NCBI GenBank assembly: GCA_035626595.1
Contig: DASPNJ010000068.1
Location: 4,403-68,402, forward strand
DNA: 64,000 bases
Source of the DNA: JAQGMV01 sp035626595
GTDB taxonomy: Bacteria; Pseudomonadota; Gammaproteobacteria; Burkholderiales; SG8-41
Reading direction: 5' to 3'
The position numbers and the translations under genes were made by a program. Below are positions 41,598 through 50,725 of this stretch, one piece after another (positions within the stretch are counted from its first letter, which is position 1; each line of letters opens with the position of its first letter). Under the pieces are notes generated by a model. It did no database searches, was not told the DNA's origin, and saw only the letters and a list, made by a program, of their open reading frames with translations.

Positions 41598-43606
41598 TTC
41601 AGAATGCGAAAAAGGTTGTTGTAGTCATCGGTCCATACCGCAAGACCGGGGATTGTCTCCACCGGTTCCGTTGCCGACGCGATCTCCTTGCGGGCGAGCA
41701 CCTTCGCATCGCGCGCGACGAGGATCCAGTCGGTCTTTGCGAAGTCCGACTCTTCGGCCTCGTCGACGATCAGCGCGCTCGCGAGGCCGGCTTCGTGCGC
41801 GATCGCCTTCACTACGGGCGCGAGCCGCAGGAACCGGTTCGTGACGTGGAACGCGATGAGGCCGCCGGGCTTCAAGTGCTTGAGGTACACCGCCAGCGCT
41901 TCGCGCGTCATGAGGTGGACGGGAATCGAATCGCTCGAGAATGCATCGATCGCGATCAGGTCGTAATTCTGCGCCGGCTCACGCTCCATCGTTAGCCGCG
42001 CGTCGCCGAGCACGGTCTCGACGCTTGCAGGCGTGTCGGCGAGATAGGTGAACTCGCGCTTCGCGACGTCGATCACCTGCGGATTGATCTCATAGAACCG
42101 GTACACGTCCCCGGCACGGCCGTACACCGCGAGCGTGCCGGTACCGAGACCGATCACGGCGACACGCTTGGGTCCGGGCCCGAGCGCCGCCATCGCGCGC
42201 CCGATGCCCGAGGTCGGCCCGTAGTAGGTGGTCGGCTGGTTGCGGCGCGCCTTCGACAGATACTGCTCGCCGTGCATGATCACGCCGTGCGTGAGCCGCC
42301 GCGCCGCGCTGTCGCCGGAGCCCGCATCGCGCACGCGCAGCGTGCCATAGAAGTTACGCATCATCACGCGTGCGCGGTCGGTGAGCGATTCGACGTAGTG
42401 ATAGACGTGATAGCCGGTGAAGCCGATGCAGGCGATGACGAGCAGCGGCACGAACGCCGGCATGCGCCGCACGACGTAGAGCGCCAGCGCGAGCGTCACG
42501 ATGAGTCCCAGCGCGAACTCGTAGTACGTAACGAAGATGCGCGGAGCGACGAAGCCGACGATGAAGCCGCCGAGGGCGCCGCCCAGCGATACCATCAGGT
42601 AGAAGCTCGTCAGGTAGCGAGGCGCCGGTTTCATGTTCGCGAGCTCGCCGTGAAAGAACATGCAGCAGACGAACAACCCGGCGGAGAAGAGCGCCACCGA
42701 TTCCTTGATGTCGTGTATGCCGCGCTCTTCGTGCAGCGACCACGCCATCGCGGCGACGGCGACCAGCACCGGCCCGAGAAAGATGTGGCGCTTGTACCAG
42801 CCGCGGCCCTCGAAGCACAGGATGAACGTGACGAGATAGATCGTGAGCGGCAGTATCCACAGGAACGGCACCGAGGCGACGTCGTGCGTGATGTGGTTCG
42901 TCACCGCCAGCAGCAGGAACGAGCCCATCGCCGAGAAGACGAGCCACAGCGTGAAGTCCGCGGCGCGCGGCACGGGGCCCGTATTCATCGCGTCGAGCGT
43001 CGCGGCGGCCGGGACCGAGCTCGGGCGTGAGCGCACGCTGTAGACCGCCGAGGCGATGCACAGCGCGACGAAGAGCGCGTAGCCCGCGCTCCAGCCGTAC
43101 GACTGCTGCGCGGTGGTCACCCACGGCTCGAATACGAACGGATAGGACACCAGCGCGAGCAGCGACGCGAAATTCGACAGCGCGAACAGGCGATACACCG
43201 TGCCTGCCGGGAAGCTGCGCGCGAACCACGCCTGCACCAGCGGGCCCGTCGTGGAGAGCAGGAAATAAGGCAGCCCGATGGTTGCGCCGAGCAGTCCCAG
43301 GATGCGCAGCGTCGGATCCTCGTCCCCGGTCGGCTTCCAGGCGGCGCCGGCGACGATCGGCAGCGAGGCGAGGCTCGCGACGAGCAGCACGACGTGCAGC
43401 GCGACCTGCGTGCGCGGCTTCATGTGCCGCGTGGTCCAGTCCGAATACGCGTAGCCGAACAGCAGCAGGAACTGGAAGAACACGAGGCACGTCGTCCACA
43501 CCGCGGCCGTGCCGCCGAACCACGGCAGGATCTGCTTCGCCATGATCGGCTGCACCAGGAACAGCAGGAACGCGCTCGCGAAGATCGTCAGCGCATACAG
43601 GACCAT
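41594..43606 (-). CDS. Polytopic membrane protein fused to a spermidine-synthase-like domain
   Basis: 670 residues. The N-terminal about 420 residues hold roughly ten to twelve transmembrane segments, starting MVLYALTIFASAFLLFLVQPIMAKQ. The C-terminal domain (about 440-665) has the SAM-type Rossmann core VAVIGLGTGTLAVYG, RFYEINPQVIDVA, VLGDARLTME and YDLIAIDAFSSDSIPVHLMT. Such fused proteins are common, but true aminopropyl transfer is not proven for them. The gene overlaps HtrA by 4 nt. Confidence 0.85.
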   Translation of the reverse strand: MVLYALTIFASAFLLFLVQPIMAKQILPWFGGTAAVWTTCLVFFQFLLLFGYAYSDWTTRHMKPRTQVALHVVLLVASLASLPIVAGAAWKPTGDEDPTLRILGLLGATIGLPYFLLSTTGPLVQAWFARSFPAGTVYRLFALSNFASLLALVSYPFVFEPWVTTAQQSYGWSAGYALFVALCIASAVYSVRSRPSSVPAAATLDAMNTGPVPRAADFTLWLVFSAMGSFLLLAVTNHITHDVASVPFLWILPLTIYLVTFILCFEGRGWYKRHIFLGPVLVAVAAMAWSLHEERGIHDIKESVALFSAGLFVCCMFFHGELANMKPAPRYLTSFYLMVSLGGALGGFIVGFVAPRIFVTYYEFALGLIVTLALALYVVRRMPAFVPLLVIACIGFTGYHVYHYVESLTDRARVMMRNFYGTLRVRDAGSGDSAARRLTHGVIMHGEQYLSKARRNQPTTYYGPTSGIGRAMAALGPGPKRVAVIGLGTGTLAVYGRAGDVYRFYEINPQVIDVAKREFTYLADTPASVETVLGDARLTMEREPAQNYDLIAIDAFSSDSIPVHLMTREALAVYLKHLKPGGLIAFHVTNRFLRLAPVVKAIAHEAGLASALIVDEAEESDFAKTDWILVARDAKVLARKEIASATEPVETIPGLAVWTDDYNNLFRILK

Positions 43607-43619
43607 CGGCGACTCCGGA

Positions 43620-44873
43620 TCAGCGGCCGGCCAGCTCGAGCAGCGCCGCGGTCAGCACGCGCGCGCCGGCCGCGAGGTCTTCCGGCTTCGCGTTCTCCGC
43701 CTCGTTGTGGCTCACGCCTTTTTCGCACGGCACGAAGATCATCCCGGTGGGGCATACGCGCGACATGTACATCGCGTCATGGCTCGCCCCCGAAGGCAGG
43801 CGCATGTGCGTCAACTCGAGCGTGCGCGCGGCCTGCTCGATCGTGCCGACCACCTCTGCGTCGAACAGGCATGGATCGTCGTGCAGCGTGGGTGTGACCT
43901 TGACGTCACACGGTGCCGCTGCTTCGACGGCGAGCCGCTCGACCGCTTCACCGAGACGCTGTACGGTCGCGCGATCGGGATGGCGGATGTCCACCGAGAA
44001 GAGCACGTGGCTCGCCACGGAGTTCGGCGAGTTGGGTGTGACCAGCACGCGTCCGACGGTGAAGCGTGTGACGTCCTGCGCATCGCCTGTGAGCGCCTGC
44101 AGCGCGTTGATGATGGACACGGCTGAACGAAAGGCATCTTTGCGGACCGCGAGGGGCGTCGTGCCGGCGTGGTCGGTCTTTCCGAACACTTCGACGTTGA
44201 ACCAGCGCAGGCCCTGTATGCCGGTGACGACGCCGATCGTCTTCTCGTGCAGCTCCAGGAGCGGCCCCTGCTCGATATGCGCTTCGATGTACGCCGCCGC
44301 CGGCGTATTGAGCGCGCGCGGTTGGGCGTCCGGCATCGCCGCGAGCGTGCGGGCGAGCGCATCGTTCAGCACGATGCCCTCGTTGTCGGTCACGCCGAGC
44401 ACCTCGTCGAGCGCACGCGCGCCGGTATGGACCGCGGAGCCCATCGTGCAGGGCTGGAAACGGCCGCCCTCCTCGTTGCTCCATGCGACGAGCTCGATCG
44501 GGCGGCGCGTCTTCACGCCGGCCGCATCGATCGCTTCCAGCGCTTCGAGCGCCGCCAGCACGCCGTACATGCCGTCGAAGCGTCCGCCGCGCGGCTGGCT
44601 GTCCATGTGGCTGCCGCTCATGACCGGCGCGGCGCCGGCCTCCAGTCCCTCGCGCCGTACGAACAGGTTGCCGATCGCGTCCATGCTCACGCTGAAGTTG
44701 CGCGCGCGTGCCCACTCGACGAGCAGCGCCCGCGCCTGGATGTCCTCTTGCGAGAATGCCGCGCGATTGACGCCGTTGCCGGAAATCGCGCCGATCTGCG
44801 CCATCTCCATGTGGCGCCGCCACAGCCGCTCCTGATCGACGCGGGAGACCGCGTCCTGATGGTCTTCCCTCAT
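43620..44873 (-). CDS. M20 family Zn-dependent amidohydrolase (N-carbamoyl-amino acid hydrolase/allantoate amidohydrolase type)
   Basis: 417 residues from the ATG at 44873, which overlaps the upstream receptor stop (ATGA). Metal-site motifs: SGSHMDSQPRGGRFDGMYGV, WSNEEGGRFQPCTMGS, HIEQGPLLE and KTDHAGTTPL. The dimerisation-domain and the final GASHDAMYMS with the last His are present. The hydantoinase/carbamoylase family hydrolyses N-carbamoyl amino acids, ureidopropionate or allantoate. It follows a TTT receptor gene, suggesting an imported amide substrate. Confidence 0.88.
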   Translation of the reverse strand: MREDHQDAVSRVDQERLWRRHMEMAQIGAISGNGVNRAAFSQEDIQARALLVEWARARNFSVSMDAIGNLFVRREGLEAGAAPVMSGSHMDSQPRGGRFDGMYGVLAALEALEAIDAAGVKTRRPIELVAWSNEEGGRFQPCTMGSAVHTGARALDEVLGVTDNEGIVLNDALARTLAAMPDAQPRALNTPAAAYIEAHIEQGPLLELHEKTIGVVTGIQGLRWFNVEVFGKTDHAGTTPLAVRKDAFRSAVSIINALQALTGDAQDVTRFTVGRVLVTPNSPNSVASHVLFSVDIRHPDRATVQRLGEAVERLAVEAAAPCDVKVTPTLHDDPCLFDAEVVGTIEQAARTLELTHMRLPSGASHDAMYMSRVCPTGMIFVPCEKGVSHNEAENAKPEDLAAGARVLTAALLELAGR

Positions 44874-45838
44874 TCGGCCTTGATCCCTGCCGTGCGCACG
44901 ACGCGCGCCCACTTGGCGACATCCGCTTTGACGCGCGCCGCGAGCTCGGGCGGACCGCCGGGCGTGACGAAGCCCCCGACCGCGAGCAGCCGGTCCTTCA
45001 CTTCCTGCTGACCGAGCGCCTTCTGCACGTCACCGTTCAATTTCGCGATCACGTCCCGCGACGTGCCGGCGGGCACCATCAGGCCGAACCATGAATCGGC
45101 TTCGAACCCTTTCACCGTCTCGCCGATCGCCGGCACGTCCGGCAGCGCGGGCGAGCGGGTGGAGGATGCGACCCCGAGCGCGCGCACCCGTCCCGTTTTG
45201 ACGTGCGGCAGCGCCGACGGGATGCTGTCGAAGAACAGCACCACGTGTCCGGCCATGAGATCGGCGATGCCTGGGGCGCTGCCTTTGTACGGCACGTGCA
45301 GCGCCCTGAATGCCGCCATCTGCTTGAGCAGCTCCTGCTCCAGATGCGAGAGCGTTCCGGGTCCCTGGGAGGCGAAATTGAGCTCGCCGGGACGCGATCT
45401 CGCGAGCGCGATCAGCTCCTTCACGTTGCGGGCCGGCAGCGTCGGATGCGCGACGAGGATGTGCGGCACGTTGCCGACGAGCGACACCGGCGCGAGATCG
45501 CGCTCGAGGTTGTAGCCGAGCTTCGCGTAGGTGCTCATGCCGATCGCGTTCGTGGTGACCGCGGCCATCACCGCGGTGTAGCCGTCGGGCGGCGCCTTCG
45601 CGACGATCTCGAGGCCGAGGTTGCCGCCCGCACCGGGCCGGTTGTCCACTACGAGCTGCTGACCCCATGCTTCGCCGAGCTTCTGGCCCAGCGTGCGGGT
45701 GAGCAGGTCGGCCGCGCCCGACGGCGGGAACGGCACGACGACGCGCACGGGTTTGACCGGATACGCCTGCGCATACACCGGCAGTGCGGCGGCAGACGCG
45801 CAGGCGACGAGCGCTGCGAGCGAGAGCGAACGGACCAT
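44870..45838 (-). CDS. Tripartite tricarboxylate transporter receptor (Bug family)
   Basis: 322 residues. Signal peptide MVRSLSLAALVACASAAALP, then the family start YPVKPVRVVVPFPPSGAADLLTRTLGQKLGEAWGQQ. Other signatures: VVDNRPGAGGNLGLEIVAKAPPDGYT and FASQGPGTLSHLEQELLK. It captures carboxylates, amides or related solutes in the periplasm. No TctA/TctB-like membrane genes are nearby, as usual for orphan Bug receptors. Co-translated with the amidohydrolase. Confidence 0.92.
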   Translation of the reverse strand: MVRSLSLAALVACASAAALPVYAQAYPVKPVRVVVPFPPSGAADLLTRTLGQKLGEAWGQQLVVDNRPGAGGNLGLEIVAKAPPDGYTAVMAAVTTNAIGMSTYAKLGYNLERDLAPVSLVGNVPHILVAHPTLPARNVKELIALARSRPGELNFASQGPGTLSHLEQELLKQMAAFRALHVPYKGSAPGIADLMAGHVVLFFDSIPSALPHVKTGRVRALGVASSTRSPALPDVPAIGETVKGFEADSWFGLMVPAGTSRDVIAKLNGDVQKALGQQEVKDRLLAVGGFVTPGGPPELAARVKADVAKWARVVRTAGIKAE

Positions 45839-45869
45839 CGTGTCTCCTGGAAGGGTGCCGTAGATTAAC

Positions 45870-47660
45870 TCAAGCCGCCTGCGCTGCCGTCTCGACCGCG
45901 CCGACCGAGCGCCGCCAGAGCTCCGCGAACAGCGGCTCGCGCGCGAGCAGCTCGTCGACGCTGCCGCTGTCGATGACCGCGCCGTCCTGCATCAGAACCA
46001 CGCGATCGAAGTGTCCGAGGAGGCTCAGGCGATGCACGGCCGCCACGACGCAGGCGTTCGGGAACGCCTGGCTCAGGGCGCCGAATACGCGTGCCTCGGT
46101 CATCGCGTCGAGGCTGCTCGTCGGCTCATCGAGCATCACGAGCGAGCTTTCGCGCGCCGCGAGTATGCCGCGCGCGAGTGCGAGCCGCTGCTTCTGCCCC
46201 CCTGAAAAATTGAGGCCGCGCTCGGAGATCGCCGTGTCGAGGCCGTCCGGCAGGGCCGTTACGACCGCCTCGAGCTGCGCGATACGCACCGCGTCGGCTA
46301 TCGCGTCGGCGGGGTAGGGCGCGCCGAAGGTGATGTTGTCGCGCAGCGACGCTTCGAATACTTCGGCGTCCTGCGGGATCAGCGTCGCCAGCGGCCGCAG
46401 GTTGCGCAGCCCCAGATGCGCGATGCCGTCGATCTCGAAGCGGACGCGATCCGCGTCGTACAGCCCGGCGAGCACCCGCATGAGCGTGCTCTTGCCGGAT
46501 CCGCTCGGGCCCACGAGCGCGACCCTCTCGCCGCGTCGCAGCTCGAGGGAAGCGCCTTTGAGCAACGGAGCGTCACGGCGGTTGCGGGCGTAGCTGAACT
46601 CGAGGCTTTCGACCCGGATCCGCTGCCAGTCGCGCGGCAGCGCACCCTGCGGCGCCTGACGCTCGGTCGCGGACCAGATCGGATCGGCGCTCGCGTAGTC
46701 GGCGACCATGCGGGAGAAATTCTGGTAGTTCATGGCGACCGAGGCCATCACGCCGTGCGCTTGCGTCGCGTACTGGTAAACCATGAACAGGTTGCCGAGC
46801 AGCAGCGGCCCGCCCTCGTGATGCGCGCTCCAGGCGTACGCGGCGACCATCGCCCACGTCGCACCGATCATGAGGAGATCCATCGCGCACCACTTGACCT
46901 CGTTCACGACGATGCTCCGGCGCAGCGGCTCGAACACCAGCGCCAGCCGCGAGCCGAGGAGCGCGCGCGTCGCTGACTGCAGACGCAGCGCGAGCACGGT
47001 GGAGATGTTGCCCAGGGCGTCGACCAGCACCGCAGAATAGCGGCGCTCCGCGTCGTTCTGCGCGTGTACGAGCCGCATCAGCGCCTTGTCGAAGCGGATG
47101 ATCACGAGTGCCACCGCCAGATAGCACGCGATCGCCATCGCGCCCGTGACGCTCGAGAGCAACAGGAGGGCGCCGACCGGGCCGATCAGGTTCACGCAGT
47201 TCTGGAGATAGATGAACTGACTGCCGGCGAAGTCCGACAGCGCGTGCGTCGTTTTCTCCACGCGATGGAGCGTTTCACCCGAGTGGTGCTTTTCGTGCCA
47301 TGCGAGCGGCAGGCCGGTGACGCGCTCGTACAGGCGGTCGGACACCCGCTGCCGCACGTGCACGGCGACGGTGCGCTCGATGACGCGGCCCGGTCCGTGC
47401 ATCGCCCACGAGAGGACCGTCGCCAGCACGATCGCGAGGATCAGAACCGCGGCGCGCGCAACGCTGCCGGTGCCGTGGAGCTGGATCGCGTTGATTGCCT
47501 GTGCCGTGAGCCACGGAATCGCGAGCTTTACGAGCTGAGAGCCGATGAGCAGCGCGTGAGAGACGACGACGTGCAGGCGGCGCCCTTTGGCGTAGTGCCA
47601 GAGCGCGCGGTAGAGATCCAGAAATCCGGGGGTGGTGCAGGCCTGTTCGGCTCTAGTCAT
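45870..47660 (-). CDS. ABC transporter, fused permease-ATPase (ABCB type)
   Basis: 596 residues. The membrane domain has six helices (about 30-330). The ATPase has VGPSGSGKSTLMRVLAGLY, FSGGQKQRLALARGIL, VMLDEPTSSLDAMTE and an H-loop AVHRL. The signature Phe replaces the usual Leu (FSGGQ), which is tolerated. The exported or imported substrate is unknown. It lies 31 nt upstream of the TTT receptor gene and may belong to the same unit. Confidence 0.88.
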   Translation of the reverse strand: MTRAEQACTTPGFLDLYRALWHYAKGRRLHVVVSHALLIGSQLVKLAIPWLTAQAINAIQLHGTGSVARAAVLILAIVLATVLSWAMHGPGRVIERTVAVHVRQRVSDRLYERVTGLPLAWHEKHHSGETLHRVEKTTHALSDFAGSQFIYLQNCVNLIGPVGALLLLSSVTGAMAIACYLAVALVIIRFDKALMRLVHAQNDAERRYSAVLVDALGNISTVLALRLQSATRALLGSRLALVFEPLRRSIVVNEVKWCAMDLLMIGATWAMVAAYAWSAHHEGGPLLLGNLFMVYQYATQAHGVMASVAMNYQNFSRMVADYASADPIWSATERQAPQGALPRDWQRIRVESLEFSYARNRRDAPLLKGASLELRRGERVALVGPSGSGKSTLMRVLAGLYDADRVRFEIDGIAHLGLRNLRPLATLIPQDAEVFEASLRDNITFGAPYPADAIADAVRIAQLEAVVTALPDGLDTAISERGLNFSGGQKQRLALARGILAARESSLVMLDEPTSSLDAMTEARVFGALSQAFPNACVVAAVHRLSLLGHFDRVVLMQDGAVIDSGSVDELLAREPLFAELWRRSVGAVETAAQAA

Positions 47661-47697
47661 GGTGGTGACGTGCGTGACGCCCCACCCGCTAACGCAC

Positions 47698-47747
47698 CGC
47701 CGCGCGGCGGGTGCACACCCGCGCGCAAAAATTTCTAAGGTCTCGCG
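47698..47747 (+). repeat. Dispersed structured repeat A, copy 5 (diverged)
   Basis: A long palindrome GCGGGTG/CACCCGC is followed by CGCGCAAAAATTTCTAAG, matching the A-rich linker of repeat A. It fills the gap between the MmgE/PrpD stop and the ABC gene. Confidence 0.5.
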
Positions 47748-49145
47748 TTAGGCCGCGAGCAGCCGGGCGATCTTCGTCGCGTCCTCGAGCTTCTCGAGGC
47801 CGAGCATCGCGTCGCGCAGTTGCTCGACCTGCGGCCGCGGCAGCGCTTTCGACGCGAGCTTCTCGAACTTTTCCACGATGTCGGCTTCGGAGGCGAACTT
47901 GTACTCGCTGCCGCGGGCGGACTCCATCGTGCGCTCCATGCGCGTGCCGTCCTTGAGATGGAGCTCGACGCGCACCATGTGGCGGTATTTCGGTCCTTTG
48001 CGGGTGATCTCCTCGTCGTGGTGCACCTCCACGAGCTCGCCGTAGCGCATGCGCTCGGGGTCCGCCACCTTGTCTTCGGTGAAGTGCTCGGCGCTCACGT
48101 CGCCTTCGATCAAGTACGTGCCGATGCAGTACGGGAGATTCAGTTGCGCCGAGGTGAGGCCCTGCGGCACGTATTTCCAGCCGACGTGGTCCATCGTCAC
48201 CTGCGAGCCGCGCACGACGATCTTCTGCACATCGTCGGCCTTGTATGGCCGCTCGGCACGCATCTCGCGCAGCGCGTCGAGCGTCGTATGATTGCTGCCG
48301 ACACAGGCATAGAACTTGAGCGCGACGCCCATCGTCTGCCAGACCTCGCCGAAGCCTCTGGTGAGCTCCTCCAGGTTGAAGCGGTCTTTCGAGCGCGAGA
48401 AGGTCGTGCAGTAGCCGCCGTATTCGCTTTCGAGGACATTGACGATGCCGGTGAACCCGGCCTCCGCGAAAAGCGCGCCGTACAGACCCGATTGTGACGA
48501 GCGTCCGGCGTGCATGCGCTTCACCATTGCCCCGTACTGCGCCGCCATGAGCCCGGCCGCCTGCGTGCCGGCGATGCCGAGCGCGTGCACCGTTTTCGCG
48601 ACGTCGAGTTTGAGCCCGCGCGCCGCGCCCGACGCGGCGGAGAACACTCCGAGGGTGGCGCCCGAATGCCAGCCCTGCGCGATGTGCTCGGGCCCCATGC
48701 ACAGACCCACGCGCGGCCCGATCTCGTAGCCGGCGACGGCGGAGGTGATGAATTCCTTTCCGCTCATGCCCGGCTTGAGCTCGGTGAGGGCGACGAGCGC
48801 CGGCAGCACCACCGCACCGACGTGCAGCACGCCCGCGCGATGGACGTCGTCGAGCTCGAAGCCCTGGACCTGCGTGCCGTTGACCAGCGCGCTGTGCGGC
48901 GCCGACAGCTTCTGATCGGTGCCCCAGACGGCGCAGGCGCGGGTCGTGTCGATACTCCGAAGCTTGTCCTGCAGAATGCGCGTCCACTCGAGATCCGCGC
49001 CGTACAACGCGCAGCCGAAGGAGTCCAGCATCAGCAGCTTGATGCGGCTGCGGACGTCCTCGGGAATGCGCTCGTACTGGAGACCCGAGACGAACTCCGC
49101 GATGCCGCGGGTGTAGGGATTGTCGGTGCCGGCGTCGTGCGCCAT
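47748..49145 (-). CDS. MmgE/PrpD family protein (first copy)
   Basis: 465 residues. The family core is LLMLDSFGCALYGADLEWTRILQDKL, ALVNGTQVQGFELDDVH, HVGAVVLPALVALTE, GYEIGPRVGLCM, GWHSGATLGVFSAASGAARG and AGRSSQSGLYGALFAEAGFTG. Members include 2-methylcitrate dehydratase, cis-aconitate decarboxylase and iminodisuccinate epimerase, so an acid with a removable alpha proton is the likely substrate. It lies behind the TcuA-like dehydrogenase. Only distantly similar to the second copy at 50726. Confidence 0.88.
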   Translation of the reverse strand: MAHDAGTDNPYTRGIAEFVSGLQYERIPEDVRSRIKLLMLDSFGCALYGADLEWTRILQDKLRSIDTTRACAVWGTDQKLSAPHSALVNGTQVQGFELDDVHRAGVLHVGAVVLPALVALTELKPGMSGKEFITSAVAGYEIGPRVGLCMGPEHIAQGWHSGATLGVFSAASGAARGLKLDVAKTVHALGIAGTQAAGLMAAQYGAMVKRMHAGRSSQSGLYGALFAEAGFTGIVNVLESEYGGYCTTFSRSKDRFNLEELTRGFGEVWQTMGVALKFYACVGSNHTTLDALREMRAERPYKADDVQKIVVRGSQVTMDHVGWKYVPQGLTSAQLNLPYCIGTYLIEGDVSAEHFTEDKVADPERMRYGELVEVHHDEEITRKGPKYRHMVRVELHLKDGTRMERTMESARGSEYKFASEADIVEKFEKLASKALPRPQVEQLRDAMLGLEKLEDATKIARLLAA

Positions 49146-49207
49146 CGAATACTCCTGAAGCCGTTACCTTGGCGCCTTGGCGCCTTCGTGTGTCGGCGGT
49201 TGATCCT

Positions 49208-50689
49208 CTAGACCTTGGCGGCCTGTCCTGCGCCGGTGCCGGCGATCCGGCCGAACACCGCGCCCGACACGAGCCCCGTGCCGCTGGGATAGTTGAAATA
49301 GAAGAGGCCGCCGACCATCTCGCCCGCGCAATACAGGCCCGGGATCGGCTTGAAATGGACGTTCAGCACCTGCCCGGTCTCACGGTTGATTCTCAAACCG
49401 CCGAAGGTGAAGGTGATGCCGCACGTCGTCATGTAGGCATCGAACGGAGGGGTGTCGAGCTTCTGCGCCCAGTTCGATTTCTGCGGCTCGATGCCCACCG
49501 TCGACTTGCCGTCCTTGATCGTGTGATCGAACTTCACGTCGTCGCGGACGGCGGCATTGAATTCGCGCACCGTCTTCACGAACTGCCCGGCGTCCACGCC
49601 TTCGAGCTTGGGCGCGAGCTCCTCGATCGAGTTGGCGCTCACCTTGGTCACGAACTTGATGCGGTACTCCGAGCGCAGCAGCTTCGTCACCTTGGAATCG
49701 AACACCTGCCATGCGAATTGCCCGGGCTGCTTGAGCACCTCTCCGCCGTACTTCGCATACGTGAACGAATGGAAATCCCAGCCTTCGTCCACGAAGCGTC
49801 TGCCGGTGGCATTGATGAGGAGGCCGAAGATGTAGCTGTGCTTCTGGAACTGGTCGCCGACGTTCACGTCGCCGAACTCGGGCGCATAGCGGTCCCACCC
49901 GGTGGCGTGGCAGCCGGACCAGTTGCCATAGGGCGCGGCGCCGATGTCGAGCGCCATCTTGAGCCCGTCGCCTTGGTTGAACCGGGTGCCGCGCACCTTG
50001 GCGAGCTCCCAGCCGGGCCCGAGGTAGCGCGTGCGCATCTCCGGGTTCGCTTCGAAGCCGCCGCACGCGAGCACCACCGCTTTGGCGCGGAACTCGACCG
50101 GTTGGCCGTTCTGTTCGGCGCGCACACCCTGCACTTTCGCTGCGTCGTAGATCAGCGAGGTCACGCGCGTGTCATAGAAGACGTCGATGCCGGCTTTTTT
50201 CACCGCCGCGTCGAGGTTCTGCACCAGCCCGGCGCCGCCGCCGGAGGCTTCGATCGGCATGCGCCCGAAAAACTTGCGCTTGCCATCGACCAGACCGGAC
50301 TGGCGTCCGAAATTGAGGTTGAACTTGACACCCTTGGAGCGCAGCCAGGCCATCGCATCGAGGCTGCCGGTGACCAGCGTCTCCGAGAGATCCGGGTCGG
50401 TGCGATAGCTCGTGAGCCGGAACAGATCGTCGAAGTATTCCTCGCGCGTATTGGTGCCGAAGTCGCTCCCCGCGATCTCTTCGTCGGTGACGTCCGTCAC
50501 GCGCTTGAGATCATCGACCGTCTCGTACGCAAAGCGCATGACGCCGCCGGCGAAGCGGCTGTTGCCGCCGGATTCGTCTTCATTCGCGGCTTCGAGCATG
50601 GCGACGCGGACACCCTGGTCGCGCGCGGAAAGGGCGGAGCACAGGGCCGCGTTGCCCTTGCCCACGACGATCACATCATAGGTATGCAC
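49208..50689 (-). CDS. FAD-dependent dehydrogenase, TcuA-like (fumarate reductase flavoprotein family)
   Basis: 493 residues. The dinucleotide fold is YDVIVVGKGNAALCSALSAR with a following acidic residue (MLEAA) and GGNSRFAGGVMR. The C-terminal CAGEMVGGLFYFNYPSGTGLVSGAVFGRIAG closes the FAD site. GGFEANPEMRTRYLGPGW and TFGGLRINRETGQVL are typical of tricarballylate dehydrogenase TcuA and related enzymes that oxidise carboxylic acids to unsaturated products. It stands between two MmgE/PrpD genes. Confidence 0.85.
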   Translation of the reverse strand: MHTYDVIVVGKGNAALCSALSARDQGVRVAMLEAANEDESGGNSRFAGGVMRFAYETVDDLKRVTDVTDEEIAGSDFGTNTREEYFDDLFRLTSYRTDPDLSETLVTGSLDAMAWLRSKGVKFNLNFGRQSGLVDGKRKFFGRMPIEASGGGAGLVQNLDAAVKKAGIDVFYDTRVTSLIYDAAKVQGVRAEQNGQPVEFRAKAVVLACGGFEANPEMRTRYLGPGWELAKVRGTRFNQGDGLKMALDIGAAPYGNWSGCHATGWDRYAPEFGDVNVGDQFQKHSYIFGLLINATGRRFVDEGWDFHSFTYAKYGGEVLKQPGQFAWQVFDSKVTKLLRSEYRIKFVTKVSANSIEELAPKLEGVDAGQFVKTVREFNAAVRDDVKFDHTIKDGKSTVGIEPQKSNWAQKLDTPPFDAYMTTCGITFTFGGLRINRETGQVLNVHFKPIPGLYCAGEMVGGLFYFNYPSGTGLVSGAVFGRIAGTGAGQAAKV

Positions 50690-50725
50690 GGTCTTGAACG
50701 TCCTTCGAAATGCGGGGCGATCCGG

